Positions 31,754 to 41,210 of a stretch of DNA of 64,000 bases are shown one piece after another. Position 1 is the stretch's first letter. Every line of letters begins with the position of its first letter. Made by a program: the position numbers and the translations under genes. The notes beneath the pieces are model-generated. The model ran no database searches. It saw nothing but the letters and a program-made list of their open reading frames with translations, and was not told where the DNA came from. This DNA is from Shimia sp040370365 (GTDB lineage Bacteria > Pseudomonadota > Alphaproteobacteria > Rhodobacterales > Rhodobacteraceae): assembly GCF_040370365.1 (NCBI RefSeq), contig NZ_BAABWQ010000004.1:62001-126000 (forward strand), given 5' to 3'.

Positions 31754-32830
31754 ATGACCGGCGTCTTGCCCAGCCAATCCATTGAAAAAATGCTGAAAAC
31801 CGGCGAAATTTCGGTGACGGAACCTGTCATCGAAGGTCAGGTTCAACCTGCCTCCCTCGATCTTAGGCTCGGACATATTGCCTATCGTGTGCGGGCTTCC
31901 TTCCTCTCCGGTCAAGGGCGCAGCGTCCAAGAACGGCTTGCGGAATTTGAAATGCACCGCATCGATCTCACAGACGGCGCAGTGCTGGAGAAGGGCTGCG
32001 TGTACGTGGTGCCTTTGATGGAAAGTCTGGCGCTGCCGAACGGCATCCAAGCCGTCGCAAACGCAAAGAGCTCCACAGGTCGCTTAGATTTGCTAACCCG
32101 CACGATCACCGACGGCGGAACAGAGTTTGACCGCGTCGCAGCGGGTTACACTGGGCCGCTCTATGCTGAAATTTGCCCACGCAGTTTTTCTGTCTTGGTG
32201 CGTCCGGGCATGCGCCTCAATCAGATTCGTTTCCGTCAAGGTCAGAGTATTTTGACCGACACTGATCTAAGCGCTCTTCATGAGCAAAGCACTCTGGTGG
32301 ATGGTGAGGCTGTGATTGACGACGGACTAGGATTTTCTGTCGATCTGAAGCCAAAGAACGGCACATTGGTCGGATACCGCGCAAAGCCACACACAGGTGT
32401 GATCGATCTCGACAATATCGGGCACTATCCCCCTGCTGAGTACTGGGAAGAGCTGCATAGTTCAGACGGAAAAATCATTCTGGACCCTGGTGCATTTTAC
32501 ATTTTGGTCAGTCAAGAAGCCGTGCATATCCCACCAGATTATGCTGCTGAGATGGCGCCTTTCCTTGCCATGGTTGGCGAGTTTCGCGTGCACTATGCGG
32601 GTTTCTTTGATCCCGGCTTTGGTCATGCTGCGGTTGGCGGCACGGGGTCGCGGGGCGTTTTGGAAGTCCGCTGCCACGAAGCCCCATTTGTTTTGGAGCA
32701 CGGTCAGGTGGTCGGGCGGCTGGTGTACGAACGGATGTCAGAAGTACCAGACCAGATCTACGGTGCGGGCATCTCTTCGAACTATCAGGGGCAAGGCCTG
32801 AAGCTGAGCAAACATTTCAAATCTGTCTGA
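31754..32830 (+). CDS. dcd: 2'-deoxycytidine 5'-triphosphate deaminase, double-length form
   Basis: A 358-residue enzyme of the dUTPase/dCTP deaminase superfamily. It converts dCTP to dUTP for dTMP synthesis. The sequence is about twice the size of enteric Dcd, a form common in alphaproteobacteria, with two fold copies. The first half carries EGQVQPASLDLRLG and ANAKSSTGRLDLL (the conserved active-site R/S loop). The second half carries a similar but diverged SQEAVHIPPDYAAEMAPF segment and ends in GHAAVGGTGSRGVLEVR. The start at 31754 follows GGGGGAA and lies 57 bases after tRNA-Pro. Confidence 0.9.
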   Translation: MTGVLPSQSIEKMLKTGEISVTEPVIEGQVQPASLDLRLGHIAYRVRASFLSGQGRSVQERLAEFEMHRIDLTDGAVLEKGCVYVVPLMESLALPNGIQAVANAKSSTGRLDLLTRTITDGGTEFDRVAAGYTGPLYAEICPRSFSVLVRPGMRLNQIRFRQGQSILTDTDLSALHEQSTLVDGEAVIDDGLGFSVDLKPKNGTLVGYRAKPHTGVIDLDNIGHYPPAEYWEELHSSDGKIILDPGAFYILVSQEAVHIPPDYAAEMAPFLAMVGEFRVHYAGFFDPGFGHAAVGGTGSRGVLEVRCHEAPFVLEHGQVVGRLVYERMSEVPDQIYGAGISSNYQGQGLKLSKHFKSV

Positions 32831-32836
32831 TGCGCC

Positions 32837-33058
32837 CTAAAATCGGTTTGTTTTACGCAAAATCCGCATGGCTTGTTTCGCCTGCTTAACACCTGACCCA
32901 CTGTTTTGTTGCGCTTTTGGACGTTGACTGGCGTTGTGGTCGCGTTCGGGCGAAGATTGCTTTCGCGACGCAGCTTTGATACCAGCGTTGATCCCACCGT
33001 TCACCAGACGACGGATGATCACGCGGGTGATCATATTCACAATTTGATTGGCATTCAT
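32837..33058 (-). CDS. Small basic protein of Rhodobacteraceae type, 73 residues
   Basis: A short protein with an amphipathic N-terminal helix (MNANQIVNMITRVIIRRLVN) that leads into GGINAGIKAASR and then a lysine- and glutamine-rich tail (SKQSSPERDHNASQRPKAQQ-like). I recall similar small proteins from Rhodobacterales, with the motif NGGINAGI well kept, but no function. A GGGAG site precedes the ATG by 8 bases. It lies 82 bases after scpB on the same strand and converges with dcd. Confidence 0.7.
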   Translation of the reverse strand: MNANQIVNMITRVIIRRLVNGGINAGIKAASRKQSSPERDHNASQRPKAQQNSGSGVKQAKQAMRILRKTNRF

Positions 33059-33140
33059 GATCTGCGCTCCCTTGTGCCTCAGACGTCAATGTAGGCTACA
33101 ATTGAGCCGATATTAAGACCCAGCGGGCGGAAGCGCCAAA

Positions 33141-33848
33141 TCAGTCTTCAAACAGTTCTGATTGACCATCAACTGCCTCCAAATCGTCGTCATCTTCGCC
33201 TGAAACGCCCAATGGTATGGTGCCGGGAGGGGGGCGGTTTTCGAGCAACCCTGCTGCGCGAAGTTCTTTCAATCCCGGTAAGTCGCGCGCGCTGGAGAGT
33301 CCAAATTGGTCCAAGAACACGGGTGTCACAACAAAAGTAACCGGACGCCCAGGCGTCATTTTACGGCGCCCAAAACGGATCCATTCCATTTCCAGAAGCT
33401 GATCGACTGTCCCACGACTGACGCTAACACCCCTAATTTCTTCAATTTCCGCGCGTGTCACAGGTTGATGATACGCGATAATTGCCAATGTCTCGATCGC
33501 CGCACGGGAGAGCTTTCGTGTCTCAACGGTCTCTTTTTGCATCAAAAAACTAAGGTCAGGCGCTGTGCGCATGGCCCAAGCGTCTCCGACCTTCACAACA
33601 TGTACACCCCGCCCTTCGTAGCGTTTACGTAGATGTACAAGCGCTTCTGCGGCGTCACAGCCATGTGGCATGCGGTCATTCAGCTCCTTCACGCTCACGG
33701 GTTCAGAACTTGCAAAAAGCACCGCCTCACACATGCGTTCCTGCTCAGCCATGGGCGGCGCTTCAAAAAGGCTTTCTTCTTGTGCCTCATGCGATGCTGT
33801 CCCCGCCAAATCATCGTCTACATCCGGCGCGTTGCTGTCGTCACTCAT
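33141..33848 (-). CDS. scpB: Segregation and condensation protein B
   Basis: A 235-residue winged-helix partner of the SMC-ScpA complex, which condenses and segregates chromosomes. The acidic N-terminal lead is followed by ERMCEAVLFASSEPVSVKELN (first winged helix) and RAAIETLAIIAYHQPVTRAE, then IEEIRGVSVSRGTVDQLLEM, with the family's conserved GRPVTFVVTPVFLDQFGL toward the end. The start at 33848 overlaps the scpA stop by eight bases, so translation is coupled. A longer reading into scpA at 33995 is not plausible. Confidence 0.94.
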   Translation of the reverse strand: MSDDSNAPDVDDDLAGTASHEAQEESLFEAPPMAEQERMCEAVLFASSEPVSVKELNDRMPHGCDAAEALVHLRKRYEGRGVHVVKVGDAWAMRTAPDLSFLMQKETVETRKLSRAAIETLAIIAYHQPVTRAEIEEIRGVSVSRGTVDQLLEMEWIRFGRRKMTPGRPVTFVVTPVFLDQFGLSSARDLPGLKELRAAGLLENRPPPGTIPLGVSGEDDDDLEAVDGQSELFED

Positions 33849-34641
33849 CCCTGTTTTCTCTCTTTCGCAGCTCAATGGGCGCAAACGTATCACTTTGCCG
33901 GATAAACACCTTGCCTTCTTTGGCAAGCTCCAGAGAAGCCGCAAAGGTCGCCGCAGTCGCTGAACGCCGCTTCTTTGGATCGTTCTCCCATCCAATTGGC
34001 AGGTAACTCAGAATGTCCGTCCACGCTCCGGCGAACCCAATGAGACCGCGCATCCGCTCCAGCGCCTCTTCCATAGTGAAGACCGATTCACGATCCATCA
34101 CAAAGGGTCTGAATTCATCACGCGTACGCAGCCGAGCATAACCTTGCATCAGGTCCAGCAGTGTCGCGGTGTAGCTCACGCGGCGCACCCGTTCGACGGT
34201 TTCAGGAACACCCCGCGCAAAAAAATCGCGGCCCAAGCGATCTTGGGCCATCAACTTTGCAGCCGCGTCTCGCATGGCTTGCAAGCGCTCCAACTGAAAC
34301 GCCAAATGTGCTGCCAGTTCTTCGCCTGATGGACCTTCCTCTGTAGGATCAGGAGGTAGAAGTAACCGGGACTTCAAGAAGGCCAACCATGCCGCCATCA
34401 CCAGATAGTCAGCGGCCAATTCCAATCGCAGCCGTTTCGCCCGCTCCACAAAGTTGAGATATTGCTGAGACAACTCCAAAATGGAGATCTTGCGCAAATC
34501 GACTTTTTGCGTGCGCGACAACGTCAGAAGCAGGTCCAACGGGCCTTCGAACCCGTCCACATCTACAATCAAAGCTTCCGCTGCCACTCGCTCAGCGACC
34601 GACATTTTGTCTATGTCTTCAAAAAGATCGGTGTCCGCCAT
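33841..34641 (-). CDS. scpA: Segregation and condensation protein A
   Basis: A 266-residue kleisin subunit of the bacterial SMC complex. The N-terminal ALIVDVDGFEGPLDLLLTL is the kleisin hallmark; it is followed by KVDLRKISILELSQQYLNFV and DYLVMAAWLAFLKSRLLLPP, the conserved helix pair that binds SMC. The C-terminal winged region (RSATAATFAASLELAKEGKV) follows. It lies between nagZ and scpB in an operon read leftwards. Its stop overlaps scpB. Confidence 0.94.
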   Translation of the reverse strand: MADTDLFEDIDKMSVAERVAAEALIVDVDGFEGPLDLLLTLSRTQKVDLRKISILELSQQYLNFVERAKRLRLELAADYLVMAAWLAFLKSRLLLPPDPTEEGPSGEELAAHLAFQLERLQAMRDAAAKLMAQDRLGRDFFARGVPETVERVRRVSYTATLLDLMQGYARLRTRDEFRPFVMDRESVFTMEEALERMRGLIGFAGAWTDILSYLPIGWENDPKKRRSATAATFAASLELAKEGKVFIRQSDTFAPIELRKRENRDE

Positions 34642-34666
34642 GCCCCCCTGCCCGTCAACCTCTCAC

Positions 34667-35650
34667 TCAGAAGGCATTAAGTTCCTCGGCAAGCGCATCA
34701 ATGTCAACAGCTTCGGGAACGCGCCGCGCCAACAAGACAGTTTCAGCGCGACGCTGCGCCTCCTCTGACATGTCACCACAAGCTTCTGCTACAGCCCGTC
34801 GATCGGCAAACGTCCCATTGCAGTGCAAAACCACGTCGCACCCGGCACCAAGCGATGCCACTGCTCTTTGGTCAACCGTACCGTCCAGTGCTTCCATGCC
34901 AATGTCATCGGTCATGATCAGACCATCAAAACCGATTTCCTCCCGCAAAAGCCGCATCATTGTTGGAGAGGTCGTAGCTGGCGCATCGTCAATATCTTCA
35001 AAAACGATATGCGCAGTCATGCCCATGGGCAGATCATTCAAAGCGCGGAACGGCGCAAAATCGCTCTCTAACTCCGATCTCGCAGCAGACACACGCGGCA
35101 GGTCAAGATGACTGTCCACAACCGCGCGCCCATGTCCTGGCATGTGTTTGATAACGGGAAACACGCCGCCGTCCCACAGCCCATTGGCCACAGCGCGGCC
35201 AATGTCCGTCACCTGAGCGAAATCTGACCCATAACAGCGATTTTTCAAGAACGGGTGTGTGTCCTCACGGGCCACATCAACCATCGGTGCACAATTTGCG
35301 TCCACACCCAATGTCATCAGCTCATGTGCAATGATCCGGTACCTTAAGTACATGGCACGGGCAGCGTTTTTCCCAGCTTTGCTGACCTGTTCCAGTGGCG
35401 GCAGCCACTCTCGTGCTAACGGAGACCGAAACCGTTGAACGCGCCCGCCTTCCTGATCAATCAGGATTGGCGCATTATGCGCGACCGTTTCCCGGAGCTC
35501 GTCACACAAAGCACGTACTTGTGCAGCGGAGTCGATGTTGCGCGCAAACAGAATAAACCCGAAAGGCTGTACTGCTCGGAACAAAGATCTTTCATCTGCA
35601 GTCAATCGCAGGCCGTCACAGCCAAATATAGCAGCGCAGAACCGGCTCAA
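34667..35650 (-). CDS. nagZ: Beta-N-acetylhexosaminidase (glycoside hydrolase family 3)
   Basis: A 327-residue cytosolic enzyme that removes N-acetylglucosamine from muropeptides during cell-wall recycling. Family landmarks are ILIDQEGGRVQRFRSP, NCAPMVDVAREDTHPF, the NagZ signature VIKHMPGHGRAVVDSHLDLP (with the catalytic His loop GHG and DSH) and the nucleophile region GLIMTDDIGMEALDG. Its start overlaps the SPOR gene stop by four bases. It is followed by scpA in 25 bases. It works with anmK at 5400-6509 in the same pathway. Confidence 0.94.
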   Translation of the reverse strand: MSRFCAAIFGCDGLRLTADERSLFRAVQPFGFILFARNIDSAAQVRALCDELRETVAHNAPILIDQEGGRVQRFRSPLAREWLPPLEQVSKAGKNAARAMYLRYRIIAHELMTLGVDANCAPMVDVAREDTHPFLKNRCYGSDFAQVTDIGRAVANGLWDGGVFPVIKHMPGHGRAVVDSHLDLPRVSAARSELESDFAPFRALNDLPMGMTAHIVFEDIDDAPATTSPTMMRLLREEIGFDGLIMTDDIGMEALDGTVDQRAVASLGAGCDVVLHCNGTFADRRAVAEACGDMSEEAQRRAETVLLARRVPEAVDIDALAEELNAF

Positions 35651-36657
35651 CGGGTTGTCACCGGAATGCAGTCGGCGTTTTCAGCTTTGAGCGCAGAACA
35701 CAGACGTCTCGCATCGCTCACAGTGTCAAACCCCATGGCCCGCAGCCGGTAGAACACCCGGCCACCGCTACTTGCCTTCTGAATCACACGCGTTTTGTCA
35801 CCGAGGTAGGGCTCAAATCGCGATTGCAACCGCGCCCATTCCGTTTCGGCGATCTCGGTACTCTCATAAGCGCCCAGCTGTACAAGACGTGTACCTGGGA
35901 CAATATCTGCCGGATCCGCAGTTTTCAGCACGCTTCCAACAGCTGCGTCAATCGAAGCGATTTGCGTCTGCGCTGAAGAGGCCGCCAACGATGAGGGACG
36001 CAACACCGGACGCAGAGAGCGTTTCAGCCCCCCCTCAATAACGTTTGATTCTGACGCCACTTCTGGTTCAGCGAGAGTGTCTGACGCAGAAAGAGATGCC
36101 TTTATTGGCACAGTTGCTTCTACCGACACCGTTTCCAGTGGTGTCGCCCCGGCTGCCAATTGCGCTGCAAGCTCTTCAACGGACAATGGCGCACTAATAT
36201 CAAGTGGTTCAGGTGCAACGATCGGAGCAATCTTAGCCTGTGCCACGGCATCAACCTCAGCAGAGATTGTGCCTTCAGACTTCACCTCATTTGCGGAAGC
36301 TTGCGCCACCGCCGTATCGATTTTGTCACGCTCTGAAATTGAAATCGCAGGAGGCGCAACAATCACCTGATCTGCAGGCCCCGCAGCACCGCCGTCTGCG
36401 GCGACTTCATTGACCATCAAGCCCTGATGGCCAGCTTGCCGCCCACCTGGGTTCTCTGGTTGAATGCGCATTGGCCCCTCCAACGCACGCACCACCGGAA
36501 CGCCACTCACGTCACGAGATAGTATCCTATACCCCCAGACGCAGGCCCCAACCATCAATGCAGCGGATACAATAATGCCCGCACGGTTCACCAAGAGAGC
36601 CGCATTCGGGGAGTCGCCTTTGGCTGCGCCCTGCACACCCATTGGAATTTCTGCCAT
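35647..36657 (-). CDS. SPOR-domain membrane protein
   Basis: A 336-residue protein with one N-terminal transmembrane segment (AGIIVSAALMVGACVWGYRIL, about 23-43), a long periplasmic linker of low complexity, and a C-terminal SPOR domain. The domain contains VQLGAYESTEIAETEWARL and FYRLRAMGFDTVSDARRLC and binds denuded glycan at division sites. I chose the start at 36657; starts at 36681 and 36726 lack a ribosome binding site. It is the third gene of the dgt-argS-SPOR-nagZ-scpA-scpB unit and links division-site murein to cell-wall recycling. Confidence 0.87.
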   Translation of the reverse strand: MAEIPMGVQGAAKGDSPNAALLVNRAGIIVSAALMVGACVWGYRILSRDVSGVPVVRALEGPMRIQPENPGGRQAGHQGLMVNEVAADGGAAGPADQVIVAPPAISISERDKIDTAVAQASANEVKSEGTISAEVDAVAQAKIAPIVAPEPLDISAPLSVEELAAQLAAGATPLETVSVEATVPIKASLSASDTLAEPEVASESNVIEGGLKRSLRPVLRPSSLAASSAQTQIASIDAAVGSVLKTADPADIVPGTRLVQLGAYESTEIAETEWARLQSRFEPYLGDKTRVIQKASSGGRVFYRLRAMGFDTVSDARRLCSALKAENADCIPVTTR

Positions 36658-36736
36658 GTTTGCCTCACTGCCCGTGCCCATGAAGGTGTAACCGGGGTCG
36701 TCTTGCCTAGTCCTCAACCCCGGCAAACGTGCAGCT

Positions 36737-38482
36737 TTAGCGCATCTCTTGCACCGGCGTTACGCCTAGAATACCAAGACCTGCAGAAATAACAACGGCC
36801 ACGGCACGTGCTAGGGCAATTTTCGCCTGAGACGCGGCCGCATCACCCTCTTGCACAAAGCGCAGGCTGTGGTCATCGTCCCCCTTCTTGTAGTGGCTGT
36901 GCAGATCGCTTGCCAATTCATAGAGATAGAAGGCAACCCGATGCGGTTCGTTGGTGCGTCCTGCAATCTCAACAAGACGCGGCCACTCGGCGACTTTCTT
37001 GGCAACGTTGATCTCCGCTTCACTGTCGAGCTGCGTCAAATCCGCAGCCGAAAGCGTCGCATCATCCGCAGCGATCCCGGCCTGTTCCGCTTTGCGGATC
37101 ACCGAACACACCCGCGCATGGGCATATTGCACATAAAAAACCGGATTGTCCTTGGACTGCGCTAGCACCTTGTCAAAATCAAAGTCCAACGGGGCATCGT
37201 TCTTGCGGGTCAACATCACAAAACGGGCCACATCTGGTCCAACCTGATCCACCACGTCGCGCAGCGTTACAAATGTCCCTGCCCGCTTGGACATTTTGAA
37301 CGGCTCACCATTCTTATAGAGTTTCACCAGCTGCGTGAGTTTGATGTCCAACGGCACTTCGCCATCAGACAATGCAGAAACGGCCGCTTTCATCCGTTTC
37401 ACGTAACCGCCGTGATCTGCTCCGAACACGTCAATCAATGCGTCAAAGTCGCGGCTCACTTTATCATAGTGATACGCGATATCGGGTGCAAAATATGTCC
37501 AGCTCCCGTCGGATTTCTTTACCGGACGGTCTACATCATCTCCGTGATCTGTGGACCGGAACAACGTTTGCTCTCGCGGCTCCCAATCTTCTGGCTTTTT
37601 ACCCTTTGGTGGTTCCAGCACACCTTCGTAAATCAGGCCCTTGCTCTCCAAGGACTTCAGCGCACTCTCGATCCGACCGCTGCCGTATAGGGATTTTTCG
37701 GAGAAGAACACATCCATCTCCACACCCAAGGCTTTCAGGTCCTCGCGGATCAAATCCATCATGGCCGCCGTGGCAAATTCGCGGATCTCCGCAAGCCAGA
37801 CCTCTTCACCTTTGCCGACATAGGCATCGCCCACTTTAGCCTTCAGCGCTTCACCAACTGGCACAAGGTAGTCACCAGGATAGGTCCCGTCTTCAAACGC
37901 CACCTCCTGACCATGGGCTTCAAGATAGCGCAGGTAGACTGACCGGGCCAACACATCGACCTGCCCGCCGCCGTCGTTGATATAGTACTCACGGGTTACG
38001 TCAAAACCGACAAAGTCCAACAGGCTGGCCAAAGCGTCTCCAAAGACCGCGCCGCGTGTGTGGCCAACGTGCAATGGGCCCGTTGGGTTGGCAGAGACGT
38101 ATTCCACGTTCACTTTTTTGCCAGCCCCCATAGTTGAGCGCCCAAAATTTTCATGACTGTCTAGTGCGGCTTTGACCACATTTTGCCAAAGCACCGGCGC
38201 CAACCGTAGATTCAAAAAACCGGGCCCAGCCACTTCCGCTACATCAACCCGTACATCCTCGGTCAGCTTTGCGGCAAGCACCTCTGCAATGTCGCGTGGT
38301 TTCATTTTGGCAGGTTTTGCCAGCACCATCGCGGCATTGGTGGCCATATCGCCGTGCAACGCATCACGTGGTGGCTCGACAGCCACGTTTTTGAAGTCCA
38401 GCCCTTGCGGCAGCGTACCTTCGGATTGCATCGTCTCCAGCGTATCAATCACCAGTGCGCGGATCTCGGAAAACAGGTTCAT
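36737..38482 (-). CDS. argS: Arginyl-tRNA synthetase
   Basis: A 581-residue class I synthetase that charges tRNA-Arg. The N-terminal tRNA D-loop domain leads to the HIGH-type motif SANPTGPLHVGHTRGAVFGD (the HVGH). The KMSKS-like loop is FKMSKRAGTF, and a DALR anticodon-binding domain ends the protein (HSHYKKGDDDHSLRF and LGVTPVQEM). Length normal. Between dgt and the SPOR gene, with short gaps, in an operon order seen widely in alphaproteobacteria. Confidence 0.97.
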   Translation of the reverse strand: MNLFSEIRALVIDTLETMQSEGTLPQGLDFKNVAVEPPRDALHGDMATNAAMVLAKPAKMKPRDIAEVLAAKLTEDVRVDVAEVAGPGFLNLRLAPVLWQNVVKAALDSHENFGRSTMGAGKKVNVEYVSANPTGPLHVGHTRGAVFGDALASLLDFVGFDVTREYYINDGGGQVDVLARSVYLRYLEAHGQEVAFEDGTYPGDYLVPVGEALKAKVGDAYVGKGEEVWLAEIREFATAAMMDLIREDLKALGVEMDVFFSEKSLYGSGRIESALKSLESKGLIYEGVLEPPKGKKPEDWEPREQTLFRSTDHGDDVDRPVKKSDGSWTYFAPDIAYHYDKVSRDFDALIDVFGADHGGYVKRMKAAVSALSDGEVPLDIKLTQLVKLYKNGEPFKMSKRAGTFVTLRDVVDQVGPDVARFVMLTRKNDAPLDFDFDKVLAQSKDNPVFYVQYAHARVCSVIRKAEQAGIAADDATLSAADLTQLDSEAEINVAKKVAEWPRLVEIAGRTNEPHRVAFYLYELASDLHSHYKKGDDDHSLRFVQEGDAAASQAKIALARAVAVVISAGLGILGVTPVQEMR

Positions 38483-38558
38483 CAGACCGTCCTATCAATG
38501 TGTTCTTTGGTCTTTTCGGATTTGCGGTGGTTTAACACCCCAATCCGTCACGTCAACG

Positions 38559-39698
38559 TCACTTGCCCAGAAGCTTGGCATGTTGTTGCAGCGCATAGCG
38601 ATCCGTCATTCCCGAAATATAATCCGAGACCATCCGCGCCACTGCAGTTTCGCTGTCGCATTGCTGCAGGTCCCCATGCCATCGATCAGGCAAAAGCGTT
38701 GGTTGATCAAGGAAAAGCGGGAACAACTCCTCAACGACCACCGTCACCTTTTCGCGCATCATCACAACCGAAGGCGCGCGGTACATTCGGGCGAACAAAA
38801 ACGTACGAATTTCTTTGAGGTCCAACCAAAGCGCCTTTGAGAATTGCACCACGGGGCGTCCACAGTGTCTGATATCCGCTACCGACGCGGCCTCAACCTC
38901 ACTCAATGCCTTTTGGGAAGTTGCGATTACATCACTCACCATCGCACCAAACACTCGTCGCAAGGCCTCGTGCCGCCGCCGCACGGTTTCCAGCCTTGGA
39001 TAGAGACGGTCAACCTCCGCAAAAGCTTCACCAACAATTGGCAATGCGCAAATCTCTTCCTCTGTGAACAGCCCAGCGCGCAGCCCGTCATGAAGATCGT
39101 GATTGTTGTATGCGACATCATCGGCCAAGGCGGCCACTTGAGCCTCCGCACCTGCATGGGTGTGCAATTCCAAGTCGTGCAGAGCGTTGTAGTCTGCCAA
39201 GGCATACGGCAACACGCCCACCACCGGGCCATTGTGCTTGGCGATGCCCTCCAAGGTTTCCCAGGTCAGATTCAACCCGTCAAACTCGGCGTAATGCCTT
39301 TCAAGCGATGTGACGATCCGCACAGCCTGTGCATTATGGTCAAAACCGCCATAAGGCGCCATCAACACATGCAACGCGTCCTCGCCAGTATGGCCAAAGG
39401 GCGTGTGTCCCAAATCATGAGCCAAGGCGATGGCCTCGGTGATCTCTTGGTTCAAGCCCAGCGCGCCGGCGATGGTGCGTGCCACTTGTGCCACTTCAAT
39501 CGAGTGTGTCAGCCGGGTGCGAAAATAGTCACCTTCATGCTCCACAAAAACCTGTGTCTTGTGCTTAAGCCGCCGAAACGCGCTGGCGTGAATGATACGA
39601 TCCCGGTCTCGTTGAAAACACGACCGAAAGCTGCTTTCCTCTTCCGAAATGCGCCGTCCCTTGGCACGATCCGGATCTGAGGCATAGGGCGCATACAT
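38559..39698 (-). CDS. dgt: Deoxyguanosinetriphosphate triphosphohydrolase-like protein
   Basis: A 379-residue HD-domain dNTPase (type 2 dGTPase family). RRLKHKTQVFVEHEGDYFRT precedes the HD motif RLTHSIEVAQVAR and AHDLGHTPFGHTGEDAL, with all metal ligands visible (H...HD...D region in LADYNALHDLE and VAYNNHDLHDGL). It hydrolyses dNTPs to deoxynucleosides and triphosphate, which adjusts nucleotide pools. First gene of the dgt-argS-SPOR-nagZ-scpA-scpB operon and divergent from the A-type Fe-S carrier gene (93-base gap). Confidence 0.93.
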   Translation of the reverse strand: MYAPYASDPDRAKGRRISEEESSFRSCFQRDRDRIIHASAFRRLKHKTQVFVEHEGDYFRTRLTHSIEVAQVARTIAGALGLNQEITEAIALAHDLGHTPFGHTGEDALHVLMAPYGGFDHNAQAVRIVTSLERHYAEFDGLNLTWETLEGIAKHNGPVVGVLPYALADYNALHDLELHTHAGAEAQVAALADDVAYNNHDLHDGLRAGLFTEEEICALPIVGEAFAEVDRLYPRLETVRRRHEALRRVFGAMVSDVIATSQKALSEVEAASVADIRHCGRPVVQFSKALWLDLKEIRTFLFARMYRAPSVVMMREKVTVVVEELFPLFLDQPTLLPDRWHGDLQQCDSETAVARMVSDYISGMTDRYALQQHAKLLGK

Positions 39699-39791
39699 GT
39701 GCGGGGTCCTTGTAGCCTGTCCTTGGCTTTTCTATATTGTAGTTTAAGCCCGCTTTGAACCGGGCAAATCGCGCGAATAGGACAAAAAATC

Positions 39792-40115
39792 ATGCAGTTG
39801 CCGCCCAAAGTCACAGAAAGAGCTTTCGAGCGACTCGCAGAAATCGGCGCGTCCGAACAAGGCCAGGCCCTGCGTGTCGCGGTCGAAGGTGGTGGGTGTT
39901 CAGGATTTCAGTATGAGATAAAACTCGATACTCCCAAAGAGGATGACCTTGTGCTCGAAGGTGGTGGCGAGAAAGTACTGGTGGATAGTATCTCACTGCC
40001 GTTTCTGACTGATGCCGTTATCGACTTCACTGAAGAGCTTATCGGTGCACGATTTGTGATCAACAATCCCAATGCGTCCAGTTCCTGCGGATGTGGAACC
40101 AGTTTCTCTATGTGA
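39792..40115 (+). CDS. erpA: A-type iron-sulfur cluster carrier (ErpA/IscA-like)
   Basis: A 107-residue Fe-S carrier. The three conserved cysteines are C36 in GGGCSGFQY and C99, C101 in SSCGCGTSF. The segments VLVDSISLPFLTDAVIDF and LIGARFVINNPNA are typical of the HesB/IscA family. It hands [4Fe-4S] or [2Fe-2S] clusters to target proteins. ErpA, IscA and SufA cannot be separated by sequence alone; the symbol is a best guess. Its end overlaps the convergent EamA gene by eight bases. Confidence 0.93.
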   Translation: MQLPPKVTERAFERLAEIGASEQGQALRVAVEGGGCSGFQYEIKLDTPKEDDLVLEGGGEKVLVDSISLPFLTDAVIDFTEELIGARFVINNPNASSSCGCGTSFSM

Positions 40116-41037
40116 CTGTCAGATGTAGTGCCCGCCTTGGCGCGATGGCATTTCTGGGTTGGTACAAAAGCACCAATGAACTTCCAACAATGAGCGCGCC
40201 GCCCAACACCACTGAGTTCTCCAAAACATCCCCAAAAAACAGACTTCCTGCGACCAAAGCCCATACAAATTGAATGTTCATCATCGGCGTTGCCACATGG
40301 GCAGGCAAAAGCTTCAAGGACATCATACAAAGCCACCGGGCTGCAAACATTGCTCCACCATATACAAATGCCAAAGCAAAGTCCTGAATGGACATGGGCT
40401 CCATAACAAATGGCAGCCAGATCAGCATAGCGATCCCAATACCCAGATTGGGCCAGAACACTTGCGCAAGACAGCCCCCTTCCCTTTGTGTCATCCAACG
40501 CGCCACGACAAGCGACAATGCAGCCAACACACAAGCCGATGCGCCGTAGAGATTTCCTGTAGAGAGACGTAGTTCTCCATCGAAGAACACACTACAGACC
40601 CCCAACACTCCCAGCACCATTGCACCCCACGATGCGGGACCAAGCCGCTCTCCCAAAATGGAACACGAAAGTGGCGCAACCACCAAAGGGATCATCCCAA
40701 AAAACATGAACATCTCTGCCAAAGACAACAGTCGAAAGCCATGGAAGCAGGCAAAGGCGCCACATAGACCAATCAGACAACGCAGCGCCATGAGTACTGG
40801 GTATTTTGTGGAGAGCTTCGCTACAACACCTCCAATGTTGCGCCTGCATCCGACATGTGCCGAAATCAAACTCAACCCCACGACCGTCAGGCAAGACACT
40901 GAAAACAATTGGGCGGGCGGAAAAAATTGAGAGATCATCTTTATCAACACATCTGATCCAGTAATGATCAGTGAATATAAAACAACCACAACGCCACCCA
41001 GCGCACGTGCTGACCCAAAACCCAAAAACAAATTCAT
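40108..41037 (-). CDS. EamA/DMT-superfamily transporter
   Basis: A ~309-residue integral membrane protein with ten predicted helices in two EamA repeats (for example GGVVVVLYSLIITGSDVLI near the start, ALRCLIGLCGAFACFHGFRL, and IPLVVAPLSCSILGERLGP, the hallmark pre-helix of DMT exporters). Metabolite export is likely; substrate unknown. The start is uncertain: an ATG at 41037 is chosen, but a GTG at 41082 gives 15 more residues; neither has a good site. The upstream region is AT-rich, and the gene is convergent with the erpA-like gene. Confidence 0.85.
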   Translation of the reverse strand: MNLFLGFGSARALGGVVVVLYSLIITGSDVLIKMISQFFPPAQLFSVSCLTVVGLSLISAHVGCRRNIGGVVAKLSTKYPVLMALRCLIGLCGAFACFHGFRLLSLAEMFMFFGMIPLVVAPLSCSILGERLGPASWGAMVLGVLGVCSVFFDGELRLSTGNLYGASACVLAALSLVVARWMTQREGGCLAQVFWPNLGIGIAMLIWLPFVMEPMSIQDFALAFVYGGAMFAARWLCMMSLKLLPAHVATPMMNIQFVWALVAGSLFFGDVLENSVVLGGALIVGSSLVLLYQPRNAIAPRRALHLTVT

Positions 41038-41210
41038 CAAACAACAACTGAACACACAAAAAACTTCTGCTGAGCCTGACACATATCCACATCAACACCA
41101 AGTCAGTCGATCAAATCACAGCCTCTCATCGCGCTCACCAAATATTCTGCCTTGCTGCCTAACGTTGCTAATGGGTAGATACCAACATCTTGCGGACAGA
41201 GGACAGGCTC

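Noticed and set aside
38844..39680. 278-residue frame antisense to dgt
   Set aside because: Shadow of the HD-domain gene; no family features.
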